This document shows positions 24,874-33,991 of a stretch of DNA of 64,000 bases, in pieces. The stretch is taken from positions 1,178,001 through 1,242,000 of the forward strand of contig NZ_JACVFB010000001.1 in assembly GCF_014529945.1 (NCBI RefSeq), in the 5' to 3' direction. The DNA is from Chitinophaga varians (GTDB taxonomy: Bacteria > Bacteroidota > Bacteroidia > Chitinophagales > Chitinophagaceae). The notes under the pieces were generated by a model. That model made no database searches. It had not been told where the DNA came from and saw only the letters and a list, made by a program, of their open reading frames with translations. Both the position numbers and the translations under genes were made by a program. Within the stretch, counting starts at the first letter, position 1. Each line of letters opens with the position of its first letter.

Positions 24874-25281
24874 ATGATCATGAAAAGAGTAATCCTGCTA
24901 CTGGCCGCATGTCTGCCAATAGCGATGCAGTTTACCGCTACAGCGGCGCCGGTACCCGGGAACAATATCTGTCATATCGCAGTGCGGGACTGGAGCAAAT
25001 CCACCACGGCTACCTGGCCGGCCATAAAGGACGGTAAAACCCTCTGGTACAAGCTGGACAAAAAAGGAGGGCTCTGGTGGAGCGAAAACGGTAAAAAATG
25101 GTCAGCCGTCAAAGATGGCGCCTGGACAGATAAAGAAGGGAAGTGGCTGAAGATCCATGAGAACAAACTTGTGTGGAGCACAGACGGAAAATCCTGGTCA
25201 GAAGTGCCGGAATGGAAATGGGAAGGTTCAGATGGTAAATGGTATAAGTTCGATAACAACTGGACACTTTGGGTGAACTAA
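24874..25281 (+). CDS. Exported tryptophan-rich repeat protein
   Basis: 135 aa (133 from the ATG at 24880). A signal peptide ends near FTATAAP. The mature 110 residues hold about 15 Trp and many Lys and Gly. A degenerate repeat of about 33 residues runs through it: LWYKLD...GLWWSENGKKWSAV...GAW, then GKWLKI...LVWSTDGKSWSEV...EWKW, then a half copy GKWYKFDNNWTLWV. I know no named family. The pattern W-x-K/S plus aromatic stacking suggests a small beta-blade or cell-wall/glycan binding module, but that is a guess. It is the last gene behind the ferritin-like pair and is followed by a terminator. Confidence 0.75.
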   Translation: MIMKRVILLLAACLPIAMQFTATAAPVPGNNICHIAVRDWSKSTTATWPAIKDGKTLWYKLDKKGGLWWSENGKKWSAVKDGAWTDKEGKWLKIHENKLVWSTDGKSWSEVPEWKWEGSDGKWYKFDNNWTLWVN

Positions 25282-25323
25282 CTGGTGAATGATGTTATAA
25301 TTGTTATACGGCGATCCATGGAA

Positions 25324-25362
25324 AAGGGCTGAACCAGAAGTGAAAACTTTTGGTCAGCCCTT
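25324..25362 (+). terminator. Long hairpin terminator after the Trp-rich gene
   Basis: AAGGGCTG pairs with CAGCCCTT, and the inner ACCAGAAGT pairs with ACTTTTGGT (one G-T), giving a 17-bp stem with one bulge and a GAAA loop. The tail is only weakly T-rich. The rest of the gap to 25480 shows nothing further. Confidence 0.65.
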
Positions 25363-25480
25363 AATTTGTATCTAAAGACAGCCGAGTGCCGTGGATGACG
25401 TGGATCACTGCTAACCTGCCTCTATGGCTTGTATTGGGGTGGAATTATTTTGTTATTTGTTCATTTGGGCATTTAGCTAT

Positions 25481-26188
25481 TTACTTTGACGTTGTTATTT
25501 TCATAACAGGCGTATAATTGTAATAGCCGGCAGGATTATCTGCGCCACTGATACGTGAGGCAGCCCGGACATAATACACTGCGCCGGCTTTGAGTCCGGT
25601 GAACGTTTTTTCGTAGGTGGTAGCTTCTACCGTTTCATCCGGTACGTTCTGTACGTCCTGTATGTCATTAAAAGTATAGCTGTTTACATCGATGCCTTCA
25701 GTAGTGCCGATGATGGCCACCAGTCTTGATATCTTCTGTGTGTTACCATTGTGTTTTACCATATACTTCACCGTTACACTGTTGTTGGTCACGTTGCTGG
25801 TGACGGCTGTTACTTTCAGGAACGGGGTAACGGGTATATCCTTTTGTGTATTGGCGGTAATGTCCACTACCACGGTATCTTTGTAGTAGAAGGGGCCTTC
25901 TGCCACAATGCGGTACCTGCCGGTAAAGAGCAGGTTGTTGTTGAAGGAGCCGTCCGGATGCACAGCCGTGTTGACAGGATTAGGATTGCTGCTGCTGTAT
26001 CCTACCTGATAGTAGCGGAGTACGGCGCCGTTGAAGGCCTGCACGGGTACAGCTTCATTGGTTTTGATATCGGTGAGCCGCCCCTGAATGCTGGCATCGG
26101 GCGCCGGATAGTTATCCTTTTTACAGCTGGTGAGTGCTGCACTGCCCAACAGGAGCGCCATACAGCTGTTGATGATATATTGTTTCAT
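25481..26188 (-). CDS. DUF3823 surface lipoprotein of uptake locus 2
   Basis: 235 aa. A lipoprotein signal (LLGSAALTSC, Cys about 22) leads to a DUF3823-like pair of beta-sandwich domains: ASIQGRLTDIKTNEAVPVQ, then VHPDGSFNNNLLFTGRYRIV and a later fibronectin-like stretch FTGLKAGAVYYVRAAS. DUF3823 proteins regularly follow susCD pairs and are thought to be surface glycan-binding proteins. It starts 19 bp after the SusD stop. Confidence 0.85.
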   Translation of the reverse strand: MKQYIINSCMALLLGSAALTSCKKDNYPAPDASIQGRLTDIKTNEAVPVQAFNGAVLRYYQVGYSSSNPNPVNTAVHPDGSFNNNLLFTGRYRIVAEGPFYYKDTVVVDITANTQKDIPVTPFLKVTAVTSNVTNNSVTVKYMVKHNGNTQKISRLVAIIGTTEGIDVNSYTFNDIQDVQNVPDETVEATTYEKTFTGLKAGAVYYVRAASRISGADNPAGYYNYTPVMKITTSK

Positions 26189-26207
26189 GTGTGTTCTTTT
26201 GTTTTAG

Positions 26208-28001
26208 TTAGAAACCCGGGTTTTGCAAAAGGTTACTGTTTTTATCGATTTCACCGGTAGGGATACGCTGGTAATACATCCGGGAGAGGAAGGTGCGCGT
26301 ATTCTTAGGCGCCGGCACTATCTGGAAGGTGTATTGCATATCAGCGGGCGACTTGCCGTTTTCCCACATAAGCCATGGATACAAGGCATGGAACTGCGTG
26401 TTGTTGAGCAGGTCGGTGGCAGTACGCCAGCGACAGATATCCCACCATCTGTGGTTTTCGAAGGCCAGTTCTACCTGTCTTTCGTGTCTTACCTGATCGC
26501 GGGTGATGTTGCTGAGTGTTTTGATGCCCGCGCGATCACGTAACAGGTTGATGGCATTCAGCGCGTCGGCTGTTTTACCCAGCTCGATGGCGGCTTCCGC
26601 GTAGTTCAGCAGTACTTCCCCATAACGGAATACGATCCACGGTGTGGTGGAGCGGCCGTCTGCCAGCCTGTTGACAGGATCCATGAATTTTTTAACGTAG
26701 AAACCTGTCTTGGTGGGGTCGCCGCTGAGCAAAGGCCCATCCTTGCCTACGCGCGGGATGCTGTTGGCGCCACTGCCGTAGGTATCTGTCAGGTTAGCGG
26801 AGGTGAACTGTACGCCGTTGTCGATGACGCCTCTTCTTAATTCCACCGTGCCGCCCTGCCAGGGAGCGCCCGGATACAGGATGCTGGCGAGGAAGCGCGG
26901 GTCTTTGTCTTTGAACAGGTCTGCCGTGTTTTTATACGGGATAGGGTTACCGGCGGCATCATTGATTTTCAGTTTGCCTGGCGTACCATCGGTGTATTCA
27001 AAGCTTTCTACCAGTTCCAGCGTGGGATTGGTGGCGCAGCCATAGTCAATTTTAAAGCTCTGTGGCGCGTTGTAAAAGTCGAATCCATGTGCCAGATCGG
27101 GCGACTGATATGCTTTTACGAAGATGGCTTCTTTGTTTTTGTCGAGGTCGGCGCCGGTTAAAAACAGCTGTTGAAAGTTGGCGGTTTTATCACTGTAGCC
27201 GTTGAACAGCTGGAACTTGCCGGAGTTGATGATCAGCTGTGCTGCATCGTAGGCTTTTTGCCAATAGCCGTCGGCGTTAGCCGCGATGCCTACCGCGCCG
27301 CCCAGTTGCACGGAGCCGTATTTCGCCACAGAAGCCGCATATAACATGGCACGGCATTTTAAGGCGAGGGCTGCGTAACGGGTAGCGCGATACCGTTCAT
27401 CGGCGCCGTAGGATTCCGGCAGCTGGCCTGTAATAGCATCCAATTCGGAGGCGATGAAGTCGTATACTTCCTGTTCCTTGTTACGTGGTACTTTCAGTTC
27501 TTCGAGGTTGCCGTTGTACTGCTGCACTTTCGTGATCAGTGGCACGCCGCCATATCGTTTTACGAGAGAGAAGTAATAAAACGCTCTGACGAAGCGCGCT
27601 TCCGCCAGGAAGCGGGTTTTCTGTTCTTCAGAGATGTTTGTGGCAAGCGGGATTTTTTCTATGAAATCGTTCACATTTCTCACGAAGTCATATCTCCACC
27701 AGCCAAACATTTCATCACCGAGGATAGGATCGAGTGTGGCGCCCCAGCTATAGGAACGTACCGCTTCGTCGCTGGCCTGACTGGGAAAGGCGGCCTGATT
27801 ACCTTCCACCCAATAGTCAAAGGCTTCGGTCTGCATATTGTTGTAGAGGTTGGCGGTGAGTGCCTGTACGCCAGACACAGAGCCATAGGCGGCATCATCG
27901 GAAATGATGTCCTGTGCTTTCCTTTCCAGGAAATCTTTGTTGCAGGAGGCCGACAGGGTCAGCAGCAGCGCAAAGGATATATGTTTATGTAGTTTTCTCA
28001 T
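26208..28001 (-). CDS. SusD/RagB-family lipoprotein (locus 2)
   Basis: 597 aa, lipoprotein signal LLTLSASC (Cys about 20) followed by NKDFLERKAQDIISDDAAY. The C-terminal marks RHERQVELAFENHRWWDICR and QRIPTGEIDKNSNLLQNPGF are diagnostic for RagB/SusD. It forms the lid of the SusC transporter encoded 18 bp upstream. It is longer than its locus 1 counterpart and probably has a different ligand. Confidence 0.93.
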   Translation of the reverse strand: MRKLHKHISFALLLTLSASCNKDFLERKAQDIISDDAAYGSVSGVQALTANLYNNMQTEAFDYWVEGNQAAFPSQASDEAVRSYSWGATLDPILGDEMFGWWRYDFVRNVNDFIEKIPLATNISEEQKTRFLAEARFVRAFYYFSLVKRYGGVPLITKVQQYNGNLEELKVPRNKEQEVYDFIASELDAITGQLPESYGADERYRATRYAALALKCRAMLYAASVAKYGSVQLGGAVGIAANADGYWQKAYDAAQLIINSGKFQLFNGYSDKTANFQQLFLTGADLDKNKEAIFVKAYQSPDLAHGFDFYNAPQSFKIDYGCATNPTLELVESFEYTDGTPGKLKINDAAGNPIPYKNTADLFKDKDPRFLASILYPGAPWQGGTVELRRGVIDNGVQFTSANLTDTYGSGANSIPRVGKDGPLLSGDPTKTGFYVKKFMDPVNRLADGRSTTPWIVFRYGEVLLNYAEAAIELGKTADALNAINLLRDRAGIKTLSNITRDQVRHERQVELAFENHRWWDICRWRTATDLLNNTQFHALYPWLMWENGKSPADMQYTFQIVPAPKNTRTFLSRMYYQRIPTGEIDKNSNLLQNPGF

Positions 28002-28019
28002 GACGAATAATTAAGGAGA

Positions 28020-31000
28020 TCAGAATTGCAGGTTCATGCCCAGAGTGAGTACCCGTTGCTGCGGATAGTGTTTACCGTTACCTGCTGCGTTGGTATCATC
28101 GTTGGTCGGCATTTCCGGATCAATGAATTTAAGGTTGGAGAACGTGAGCAGGTTCTGGGCGGAGAAATAGAAACGTACCTGTTCAATGCCGGCTTTCAAC
28201 AGCATGGGCTTTGGCAGGGAGTATCCCAGCTCGATGGTCTTCAGGCGCAGGTAGGAAGCGTCTTTCAGCCAGAAGGAAGATACCCCTTTGTTGTTATCCA
28301 GCCCATTGGCCACGGTGGACGGGTATTTGCCCGGCACCCACTCACTCTGTGGATTGTACGGATCACTACGATGCCAGCGGTCGGTGAAATAGGCGAAGGC
28401 ATTGGAGCCGTTGCTGAACGGATCTCTCATGGCGCCATCTATCAGGATATTGTAGTTGGCAGCGCCCTGGAACAGCATGGAGAGGCTGAAACCTTTCCAG
28501 GTGGCGGCCAGGTTCAGTCCATAGAACAGTTCCGGTGTGTTGCCGCGACCGATAACGGTGCGGTCGTTGCCGTCAATGATACCGTCGCCGTTGAGATCTT
28601 CATATTTGATATCGCCGGGTTTGAGGGTGGTATTGCCTTTGCGGTCCTGGATGGCCCAGCCGGCAATTTCTTCCTGATTCCGGAACTGACCGGCGGCTTT
28701 ATATCCCCAGATCATATTGCTCCATCTGTCGTTATTATTGTCTTTCCAGTTGGCGAAAGCGTTGGTGGAGCTGGCGCGTTCCTGATACAGATTACGTGTA
28801 CGCGTCCAGGTGATATTGGGAGATACATTCAGTACCACGTCGCCGATTTTTTTATTGTAGCCCAATACCAGCTCAAAGCCCTGTGTGCGGTCGCTGTTCA
28901 GGTTTTCAGCCGGCAGGCCGGCGCCATAGGTGCCGGGCAGGGACAGCACTCTCTGGGCAAACAGTCCGGTACGTTTACGGGAGAAGAAGTCCAGTTCCAC
29001 GGTGAACATATTCTGGAGGAACCCTGCTTCAAACCCGATGTTGGCGGTGGTAGCGTTAAACCAGGTGATGAGTGGATTGGGCAGACCAGCCGGTGCTAAA
29101 CCGCCAACGATATTTTTTCCGAAGATGTAGCCGCCTTCCGGATAACGGTAGCCGGTAAGATATTGGAAGGGATTAGCGGAGCCGTCATCGCCCATCTGGC
29201 CCCAGGAACCTCTGATCTTCAGGTTGTTGACGAGGCGGGTCATGTGGTGGAAGAAAGCTTCGTCACTCACTCTCCAGCCGGCAGATACCGTAGGGAAGAA
29301 ACCCCATCTGTGATCGGGCGCCAGTTTGTAGGAGCCATCATAACGGAAGCCCAGCTCCAGCAGGTAGCGGTCTTTATAGTCATAGTTCACTCTGCCCACA
29401 TAACCCATGTAGGCCGCTTCGCTGGCTTTGCCGTTGTTATTTTTATTGGTGTTGGCGCCGGCGAAGAGCTGGTCCAGCGCATCCAGCATAAACTCACGAT
29501 AGGCTTCGAACTGGCTGCCGATCGTCTGCCGTTGTTCAAACAAGAGGAGGCCTTTGACGTGGTGGTCGCGGGCAAATGTTTTCACATAGTTGAGCGACAG
29601 TTGAGCAAGGCTGTTCTCCTCCTGGTTTTCATCCTGTTTCAGGTTGGAGGGGGAATTGCCTATATATCCTACATCGTACTTATTCGTAGCGGCGTTGTAG
29701 TTATACAGGTTGAATTGTTTTACCCATTTTTTGTTATTGGCGGTACCGGACTGATAGGAGTAGAGGGCTTTTGCGCTCAGGCCATCTACGAAGGGAATGT
29801 CGTAGGTAAGCGATGCGATGCCGCTCAGGTATTTATATTTCTGGGCGGAATATCCGGAGTAGTCACTATTCATGGAGGCCAGCACGTTCTGGCTGAAATT
29901 GGTGACGGCGTAGTAGTCCGGGTTGTTATTGGCATACAATGGGTAGGTGGGATAGGCGCGTTGCACCTGGTCCATCAGTGTCACTGCTTCAGCCGCGGGG
30001 TAGTGGCGGTTTTCAAGACGGCCGCCGAGGTTGAGTTCAGCGGTCAGTCGTTTATTGATTTTAGTGCTGATGTTACTGCGGAAGTTGTAGCGGTTGAAAC
30101 GGGTATCGCCGCTCTTCCACATGCCTTGCTGGTTAAGGTATCCGAGGGAAAAGAAGTAGCGGGTGGCTTCGGTGCCGCCGCTGACGTTTATATTATGATA
30201 TTGCTGCGGGGTACTTTTGCGGATGGCAGCATTGTACCAGTCGGTGCTTTCGTAGCCGGGCTGGCCTTCGCGGTATTTCTGCACTTTGTCGGCGCCATAT
30301 ACCGGTGCGAGCCCCTGATTAAGCTGCGACTCGTCTGTGAGTGCTGCAAACTCGGCGGCATTTACGTAGCGGGGGTAGCGGGCATTGCTTTGCAGGCCGA
30401 AGTAGGTGTTGTAGGTGATTTTAGGGCGGGAGAGGTTACCTCTTCTGGTGGTCACCAGCACCACGCCGTTGGCCGCTTTGATACCGTATACCGCGGCCGC
30501 TGCGTCTTTAAGGATGGAGATGCTTTCTATTTCAGATGGATCGAGTTGGTCGAAGGAAGAAGGTACGCCGTCTACGATCACGAGGGCGTCGCCGAATCCT
30601 CTGATATCGATGCGGGAGCCGTCTTTACCGGGTTCGCCGCTGTTCTGTACCGCACGGATACCGGGGAGCCTGCCGGCGAGTGCGTTACTGATGTTGGTAA
30701 CGGGTGATTTGGCGATTTCCTGTCCTTTTACAGAAGCGACGGAGCCGGTGATGTTAACTTTTTTCTGGGTGCCGTACCCTACCACCACAACCTGATTGAG
30801 GTCGCTGATAGCTTGAGTGAGCGTCACCTGTAGCGTGGTTTGATTGCCAGCCACCATTTCGCGGGGTGTGTAGCCGACGAGGGAGAACACCAGCACGTCT
30901 GTTTCGCGGGCCTCCAGTTTAAAGGCACCGTTTTCATCGGAGTGGGTGCCTCGCTGTGTGCCTTTGATGCCGATGCTGACATAGGCCAGCGGGTTTTCTT

Positions 31001-31481
31001 TTTCATCCGTTACACGGCCGCTGATGGTAGCTGCTACCGCGGCGGGCGTGCTGCTGCCGGCGGAGCTTTTGCGGGTCACGATCACGGTGTTGTCGATGAT
31101 CTCGTAGGAGAGTGGCTGTTGACTAAGGGCCGCTTTCATCACCTGGTCGATGCTGCCGCGGGAGATATTGAGGTTGACCGGTTTGGTGCCGGCCAGCCAT
31201 TCATCGCGGTATACGAAGGTGTAGTGACTTTGTTGCTCTATCAGCGCGAAGATGCTTTCGAGCGGTTTGTTTTTTGCCGACACGGTGATCTGTTGCGCAG
31301 ATACACCGGCAGATACCTGGATGCAGAATAGTGTGAGCAGTATAGCGGTTAGCTTCATAACCCTGATGACTTTATTACGGAGGCAACCGCCCAGGGGCAT
31401 TGTTGCCTGTCGCCTTCCGGGGCGACTGGTGAATAAAAACCGCGTTACGGGCACGGTTTTAACATAACAATCCAATTGCAT
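28020..31481 (-). CDS. SusC/RagA-family TonB-linked receptor with STN domain (locus 2)
   Basis: About 1153 aa from the ATG at 31481; the frame can also be read from 31511, and a shorter start is the ATG before KLTAILLTLF. After the signal peptide comes an STN signalling domain (ITVSAKNKPLESIFALIEQQ to VIVTRK), a carboxypeptidase-D-like domain (ISGRVTDEKENPLAYVSI), the SusC signature VVVGYGTQKKVNITGSV, the plug (IRGFGDALVIVDGVPSSFDQ) and a barrel ending TLGMNLQF. The STN domain is what a FecR protein senses, so this receptor fits the sigma/FecR pair upstream. Confidence 0.93.
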   Translation of the reverse strand: MQLDCYVKTVPVTRFLFTSRPGRRQATMPLGGCLRNKVIRVMKLTAILLTLFCIQVSAGVSAQQITVSAKNKPLESIFALIEQQSHYTFVYRDEWLAGTKPVNLNISRGSIDQVMKAALSQQPLSYEIIDNTVIVTRKSSAGSSTPAAVAATISGRVTDEKENPLAYVSIGIKGTQRGTHSDENGAFKLEARETDVLVFSLVGYTPREMVAGNQTTLQVTLTQAISDLNQVVVVGYGTQKKVNITGSVASVKGQEIAKSPVTNISNALAGRLPGIRAVQNSGEPGKDGSRIDIRGFGDALVIVDGVPSSFDQLDPSEIESISILKDAAAAVYGIKAANGVVLVTTRRGNLSRPKITYNTYFGLQSNARYPRYVNAAEFAALTDESQLNQGLAPVYGADKVQKYREGQPGYESTDWYNAAIRKSTPQQYHNINVSGGTEATRYFFSLGYLNQQGMWKSGDTRFNRYNFRSNISTKINKRLTAELNLGGRLENRHYPAAEAVTLMDQVQRAYPTYPLYANNNPDYYAVTNFSQNVLASMNSDYSGYSAQKYKYLSGIASLTYDIPFVDGLSAKALYSYQSGTANNKKWVKQFNLYNYNAATNKYDVGYIGNSPSNLKQDENQEENSLAQLSLNYVKTFARDHHVKGLLLFEQRQTIGSQFEAYREFMLDALDQLFAGANTNKNNNGKASEAAYMGYVGRVNYDYKDRYLLELGFRYDGSYKLAPDHRWGFFPTVSAGWRVSDEAFFHHMTRLVNNLKIRGSWGQMGDDGSANPFQYLTGYRYPEGGYIFGKNIVGGLAPAGLPNPLITWFNATTANIGFEAGFLQNMFTVELDFFSRKRTGLFAQRVLSLPGTYGAGLPAENLNSDRTQGFELVLGYNKKIGDVVLNVSPNITWTRTRNLYQERASSTNAFANWKDNNNDRWSNMIWGYKAAGQFRNQEEIAGWAIQDRKGNTTLKPGDIKYEDLNGDGIIDGNDRTVIGRGNTPELFYGLNLAATWKGFSLSMLFQGAANYNILIDGAMRDPFSNGSNAFAYFTDRWHRSDPYNPQSEWVPGKYPSTVANGLDNNKGVSSFWLKDASYLRLKTIELGYSLPKPMLLKAGIEQVRFYFSAQNLLTFSNLKFIDPEMPTNDDTNAAGNGKHYPQQRVLTLGMNLQF

Positions 31482-31543
31482 AGATTTGCAGTGTTTGGGT
31501 TTAGAGATCAATAATCTTAGTCGGATGTTGTTTTACGGTAACC

Positions 31544-31551
31544 CAAACATA
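31544..31551 (-). promoter_or_regulatory. -7 box TATGTTTG for the locus 2 susC operon
   Basis: On the minus strand TATGTTTG matches TAnnTTTG and lies about 60 bp before the chosen SusC start. A CCAGG/CCTGG inverted repeat lies just upstream of it. Confidence 0.45.
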
Positions 31552-31601
31552 TAGCCAGGGGCGGGTCCAAGCGCACCTGGTTTTTTTATGGGATACCGTG
31601 T

Positions 31602-31625
31602 AGCGCGGCTTACCGCGCTTTTTTT
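31602..31625 (+). terminator. Plus-strand intrinsic terminator between susC and fecR of locus 2
   Basis: AGCGCGG / CCGCGCT is a perfect 7-bp stem with a CTTA loop and is followed by six Ts on the plus strand. All genes here run on the minus strand, where no T-run follows the hairpin, so it faces against the operon. Confidence 0.6.
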
Positions 31626-31704
31626 CATAACGTTGATGATTTTGGTTAATAATGACTGGTCATACCGTAGTTTTTAAAGGTGAATAAAATGTTGGCGATG
31701 GAAT

Positions 31705-32877
31705 TCAGGATGAGGGAAATATGAGGAGCCTGCCTGCCTCCTGTCTGCAGCGTACGCCACTGAGCTCCAGTATGCGGATTACGCCGGACAGTTTCATGTT
31801 TCGTGGTACCTTGCCCGTTATATGTCCATGTGGGATACCGCCCTGATAGACGATATCGATGTTGTACCAGCGGCTGATCTGGCGTAATACCATGGGGATA
31901 TTATTGCCGGAGAACCGGAACTGGCCATCTTTCCAGGCGGTGGCAAGGCTTGTTTCTGTTTCCCCGACGGAGATGTGGCCGTTTTCATTGTTCACGACAG
32001 CCTGTTGGCCGGGGGCGATTATTTTTTCTGTTGTTCCCTGTTTCACTTTTACGGCGCCTGACAGCAGCGTCGTTTGGATGCCGGTTTCATCGGGATAGGC
32101 CATGACATTGAAGCTGGTGCCCAGCACCGCAATTTGTGTGTGACGTACTTTGACGCGGAAGGGGCTGGTGGCAGCGGTGGCCACTTCAAAGTAACCTTCG
32201 CCGTCCAGTTCCACGGTCCTTTCCCGGTTACTGAAGGCAACGGGGTATTTCAGGGAGCTGGCAGCGTTTAGCCATACGCGTGAACCGTCCGGGAGGATGA
32301 GCTTATACTGGCCGCCTTTGGGGACGGTCATGGTATTATATAGTGTATCCGTGACCGTGCCGGCGTGTTGGTCTACATAGCGGATGGAGCCGTCAGCTTT
32401 TTTCATGATCTGAACGCCGCCCTGCTGCGCCAGTGTACCGTTGCCGGCACTATCCAGGATGATCTGCCGGCCGTTGCCCAGTGTGAGCACTGCTTTGTCT
32501 GATCCCGGCAGCGCGTCGGGAGTGGTGGTAGTGGCCAGTTGTGGCGGCCGCGATGTTTTCGGTTGCCAGTGATGCCAGCAGTAGCCGGCGGTAACAATGG
32601 CGGCTGTTACCGCAGCGGCAGCCCACCAGCGGCGCCGGCGCAAAGGTGCAGCCGTTGCCGTATAACCCGGAAAGCCTGTCCGGGCAGCTATTTTACGCCA
32701 TATTCTTTCTTCCTGTTCCGCCTCATTTGCGGCAAAAGATGCCGGTATCTCCACCCGTCCATCCTGACCGGCATTGTACCACGCGGTATATTCCGCCGCT
32801 TCTTCCGGTGTGATAGTGCCTTTCAGCCATTTCTCCGCCAGCGCTTCATACCGGCTTTGTCCTTTTTCCTGGCTCAT
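31705..32877 (-). CDS. FecR-family anti-sigma factor (locus 2)
   Basis: 390 aa. N-terminal cytoplasmic anti-sigma part (ALAEKWLKGTITPEEAAEYT), one membrane span at about 84-104 (WWAAAAVTAAIVTAGYCW), periplasmic FecR domain with VPKGGQYKLILPDGSRVWLN and LDGEGYFEVATAA, and a C-terminal DUF4974 domain starting about 310 (IPMVLRQISRWYNIDIVYQG). Together with the ECF gene at 32995 it forms the signalling pair for the STN-bearing SusC. The susC gene follows after about 220 bp with its own -7 box. Confidence 0.92.
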   Translation of the reverse strand: MSQEKGQSRYEALAEKWLKGTITPEEAAEYTAWYNAGQDGRVEIPASFAANEAEQEERIWRKIAARTGFPGYTATAAPLRRRRWWAAAAVTAAIVTAGYCWHHWQPKTSRPPQLATTTTPDALPGSDKAVLTLGNGRQIILDSAGNGTLAQQGGVQIMKKADGSIRYVDQHAGTVTDTLYNTMTVPKGGQYKLILPDGSRVWLNAASSLKYPVAFSNRERTVELDGEGYFEVATAATSPFRVKVRHTQIAVLGTSFNVMAYPDETGIQTTLLSGAVKVKQGTTEKIIAPGQQAVVNNENGHISVGETETSLATAWKDGQFRFSGNNIPMVLRQISRWYNIDIVYQGGIPHGHITGKVPRNMKLSGVIRILELSGVRCRQEAGRLLIFPSS

Positions 32878-32994
32878 ACAAAAGAGGTCTTTTATATTAA
32901 GTCAATCGAAAAGACCCCATCCCCATATATTTCTAAAAAAAATTAAAAATTATCGGCATTTCAATAATAAAAATTAATAAATGGGAAAATTGTA

Positions 32995-33564
32995 TCAGGG
33001 GAGTACAGAGAAAAATAAAGCGGAGAGGTGCTTTAAACCGGTCTTCAGTGTTTTCACGGCCCGCGCGAGATTGTGCTCCACGGCCTTTTCCGAGATGTTC
33101 ATGTGTTGGGCGATTTCTTTGTGTGAGAGGCCCATTTCACGGCTCAACTGATACGTGAGCCGGCAACGTTCGGGTAAAGCGGCCACCAGACCGGAAAGCA
33201 GGTCTTTAAGATCTTCAAAGCGGAGCCATTGTTCGGTGGAATGGTCTTCGGTTGATATATTTTCCCGGACATAAGAAGAATAATCACGGGCTCTTTTTTT
33301 CCGTGCCTGGAGATTGATGACACGGTATTTTGTGGCTACCGCCAGATAAGCCGGCAGCGCGCCGGTGAGCGCGAGCGTTTCACGGCGGTCCCATAAGTCG
33401 GAAAAGATATCCTGCACCAGTTCTTCTGCTTCCTCCAGATTGTCCAGCTTATTCGCTGCTACCGAAAACAACAGTTTCCAGTAACGCTTGTAGATAGTGG
33501 TGAAAGCATTTTCATCTCCTTCGCGGAGTTGGTGTAACAGTTGTATGTCTTCTGGTTCCTGCAT
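32995..33564 (-). CDS. FecI-type ECF RNA polymerase sigma factor (locus 2)
   Basis: 189 aa. Region 2: DENAFTTIYKRYWKLLFSVA and AEELVQDIFSDLWDRRETL. Region 4: RCRLTYQLSREMGLSHKEIA then MNISEKAVEHNLARAVKTLK. A short hydrophobic tail (LSALFFSVLP) ends the protein. It heads the minus-strand locus sigma, FecR, SusC, SusD, DUF3823. The 117-bp gap to fecR is A+T-rich. Confidence 0.92.
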   Translation of the reverse strand: MQEPEDIQLLHQLREGDENAFTTIYKRYWKLLFSVAANKLDNLEEAEELVQDIFSDLWDRRETLALTGALPAYLAVATKYRVINLQARKKRARDYSSYVRENISTEDHSTEQWLRFEDLKDLLSGLVAALPERCRLTYQLSREMGLSHKEIAQHMNISEKAVEHNLARAVKTLKTGLKHLSALFFSVLP

Positions 33565-33991
33565 ATAGGCTTACAGCTGCCAAGGAAAATAAAATTCAGC
33601 AAATAACCAAATACGCATGGTATTTTATCGTCTGTTGTTCGTGGGGGCGTTGACGTGGTTCCATGTTCCCGGGGCTAAAGCCCTGGGTTACGATGTTGTT
33701 TAAATTCTTTCAGATAGAGAGGCCATTATTGATGTGCTATGGTGTTGTACATCATTCACCGAGATAGCCCCGGGCAGAGGCCCGGGGCAGTTTTTACATG
33801 CAATCCTTATTAATCTTACAGCCATGGAGATGTTTAGCGTGGTTGACTGTAGATGCTTTTATACTATATCATCAGGAAGCAGCCTTGCATTGAAAACGGC
33901 TGAAGAGCATCGTAGCCCGGTGCGTGAGCCCCGGGAATCGTGAACGATTCGCGGATGAACGTGATGAACGCGTTGGGCGCAAAGCCGGCTT
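33565..33991. repeat. 427-bp gap with REP-like G+C palindromes
   Basis: No convincing gene is present. Three palindromic units stand out. The first is CCCGGGGCT-AA-AGCCCTGGG (33668-33687, followed by TTACGATGTTG). The second is GCCCCGGGC-AGAG-GCCCGGGGC (33767-33788, perfect). The third pairs CCCGG with CCGGG (33916-33935) and is preceded by CATCGTAG; next to it is GAATCG-TGAA-CGATTC (33935-33950). Units 1 and 3 carry GTTACGATG and CATCGTAGC, which read as the same edge in opposite orientation. This is the look of REP elements mobilised by Y1 transposases, but no such transposase is in the window. A 69-codon frame at 33734-33943 has no coding features. Confidence 0.5.

Noticed and set aside
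29163..30707. A 514-codon open frame on the plus strand
   Set aside because: It is fully antisense to the SusC gene of locus 2, has a Val/Ala/Gly-rich composition typical of mirror frames, and shows no domain.
33734..33943. A 69-codon frame in the gap after the locus 2 sigma gene
   Set aside because: It runs through the palindromes of a REP-like region and has no coding features.
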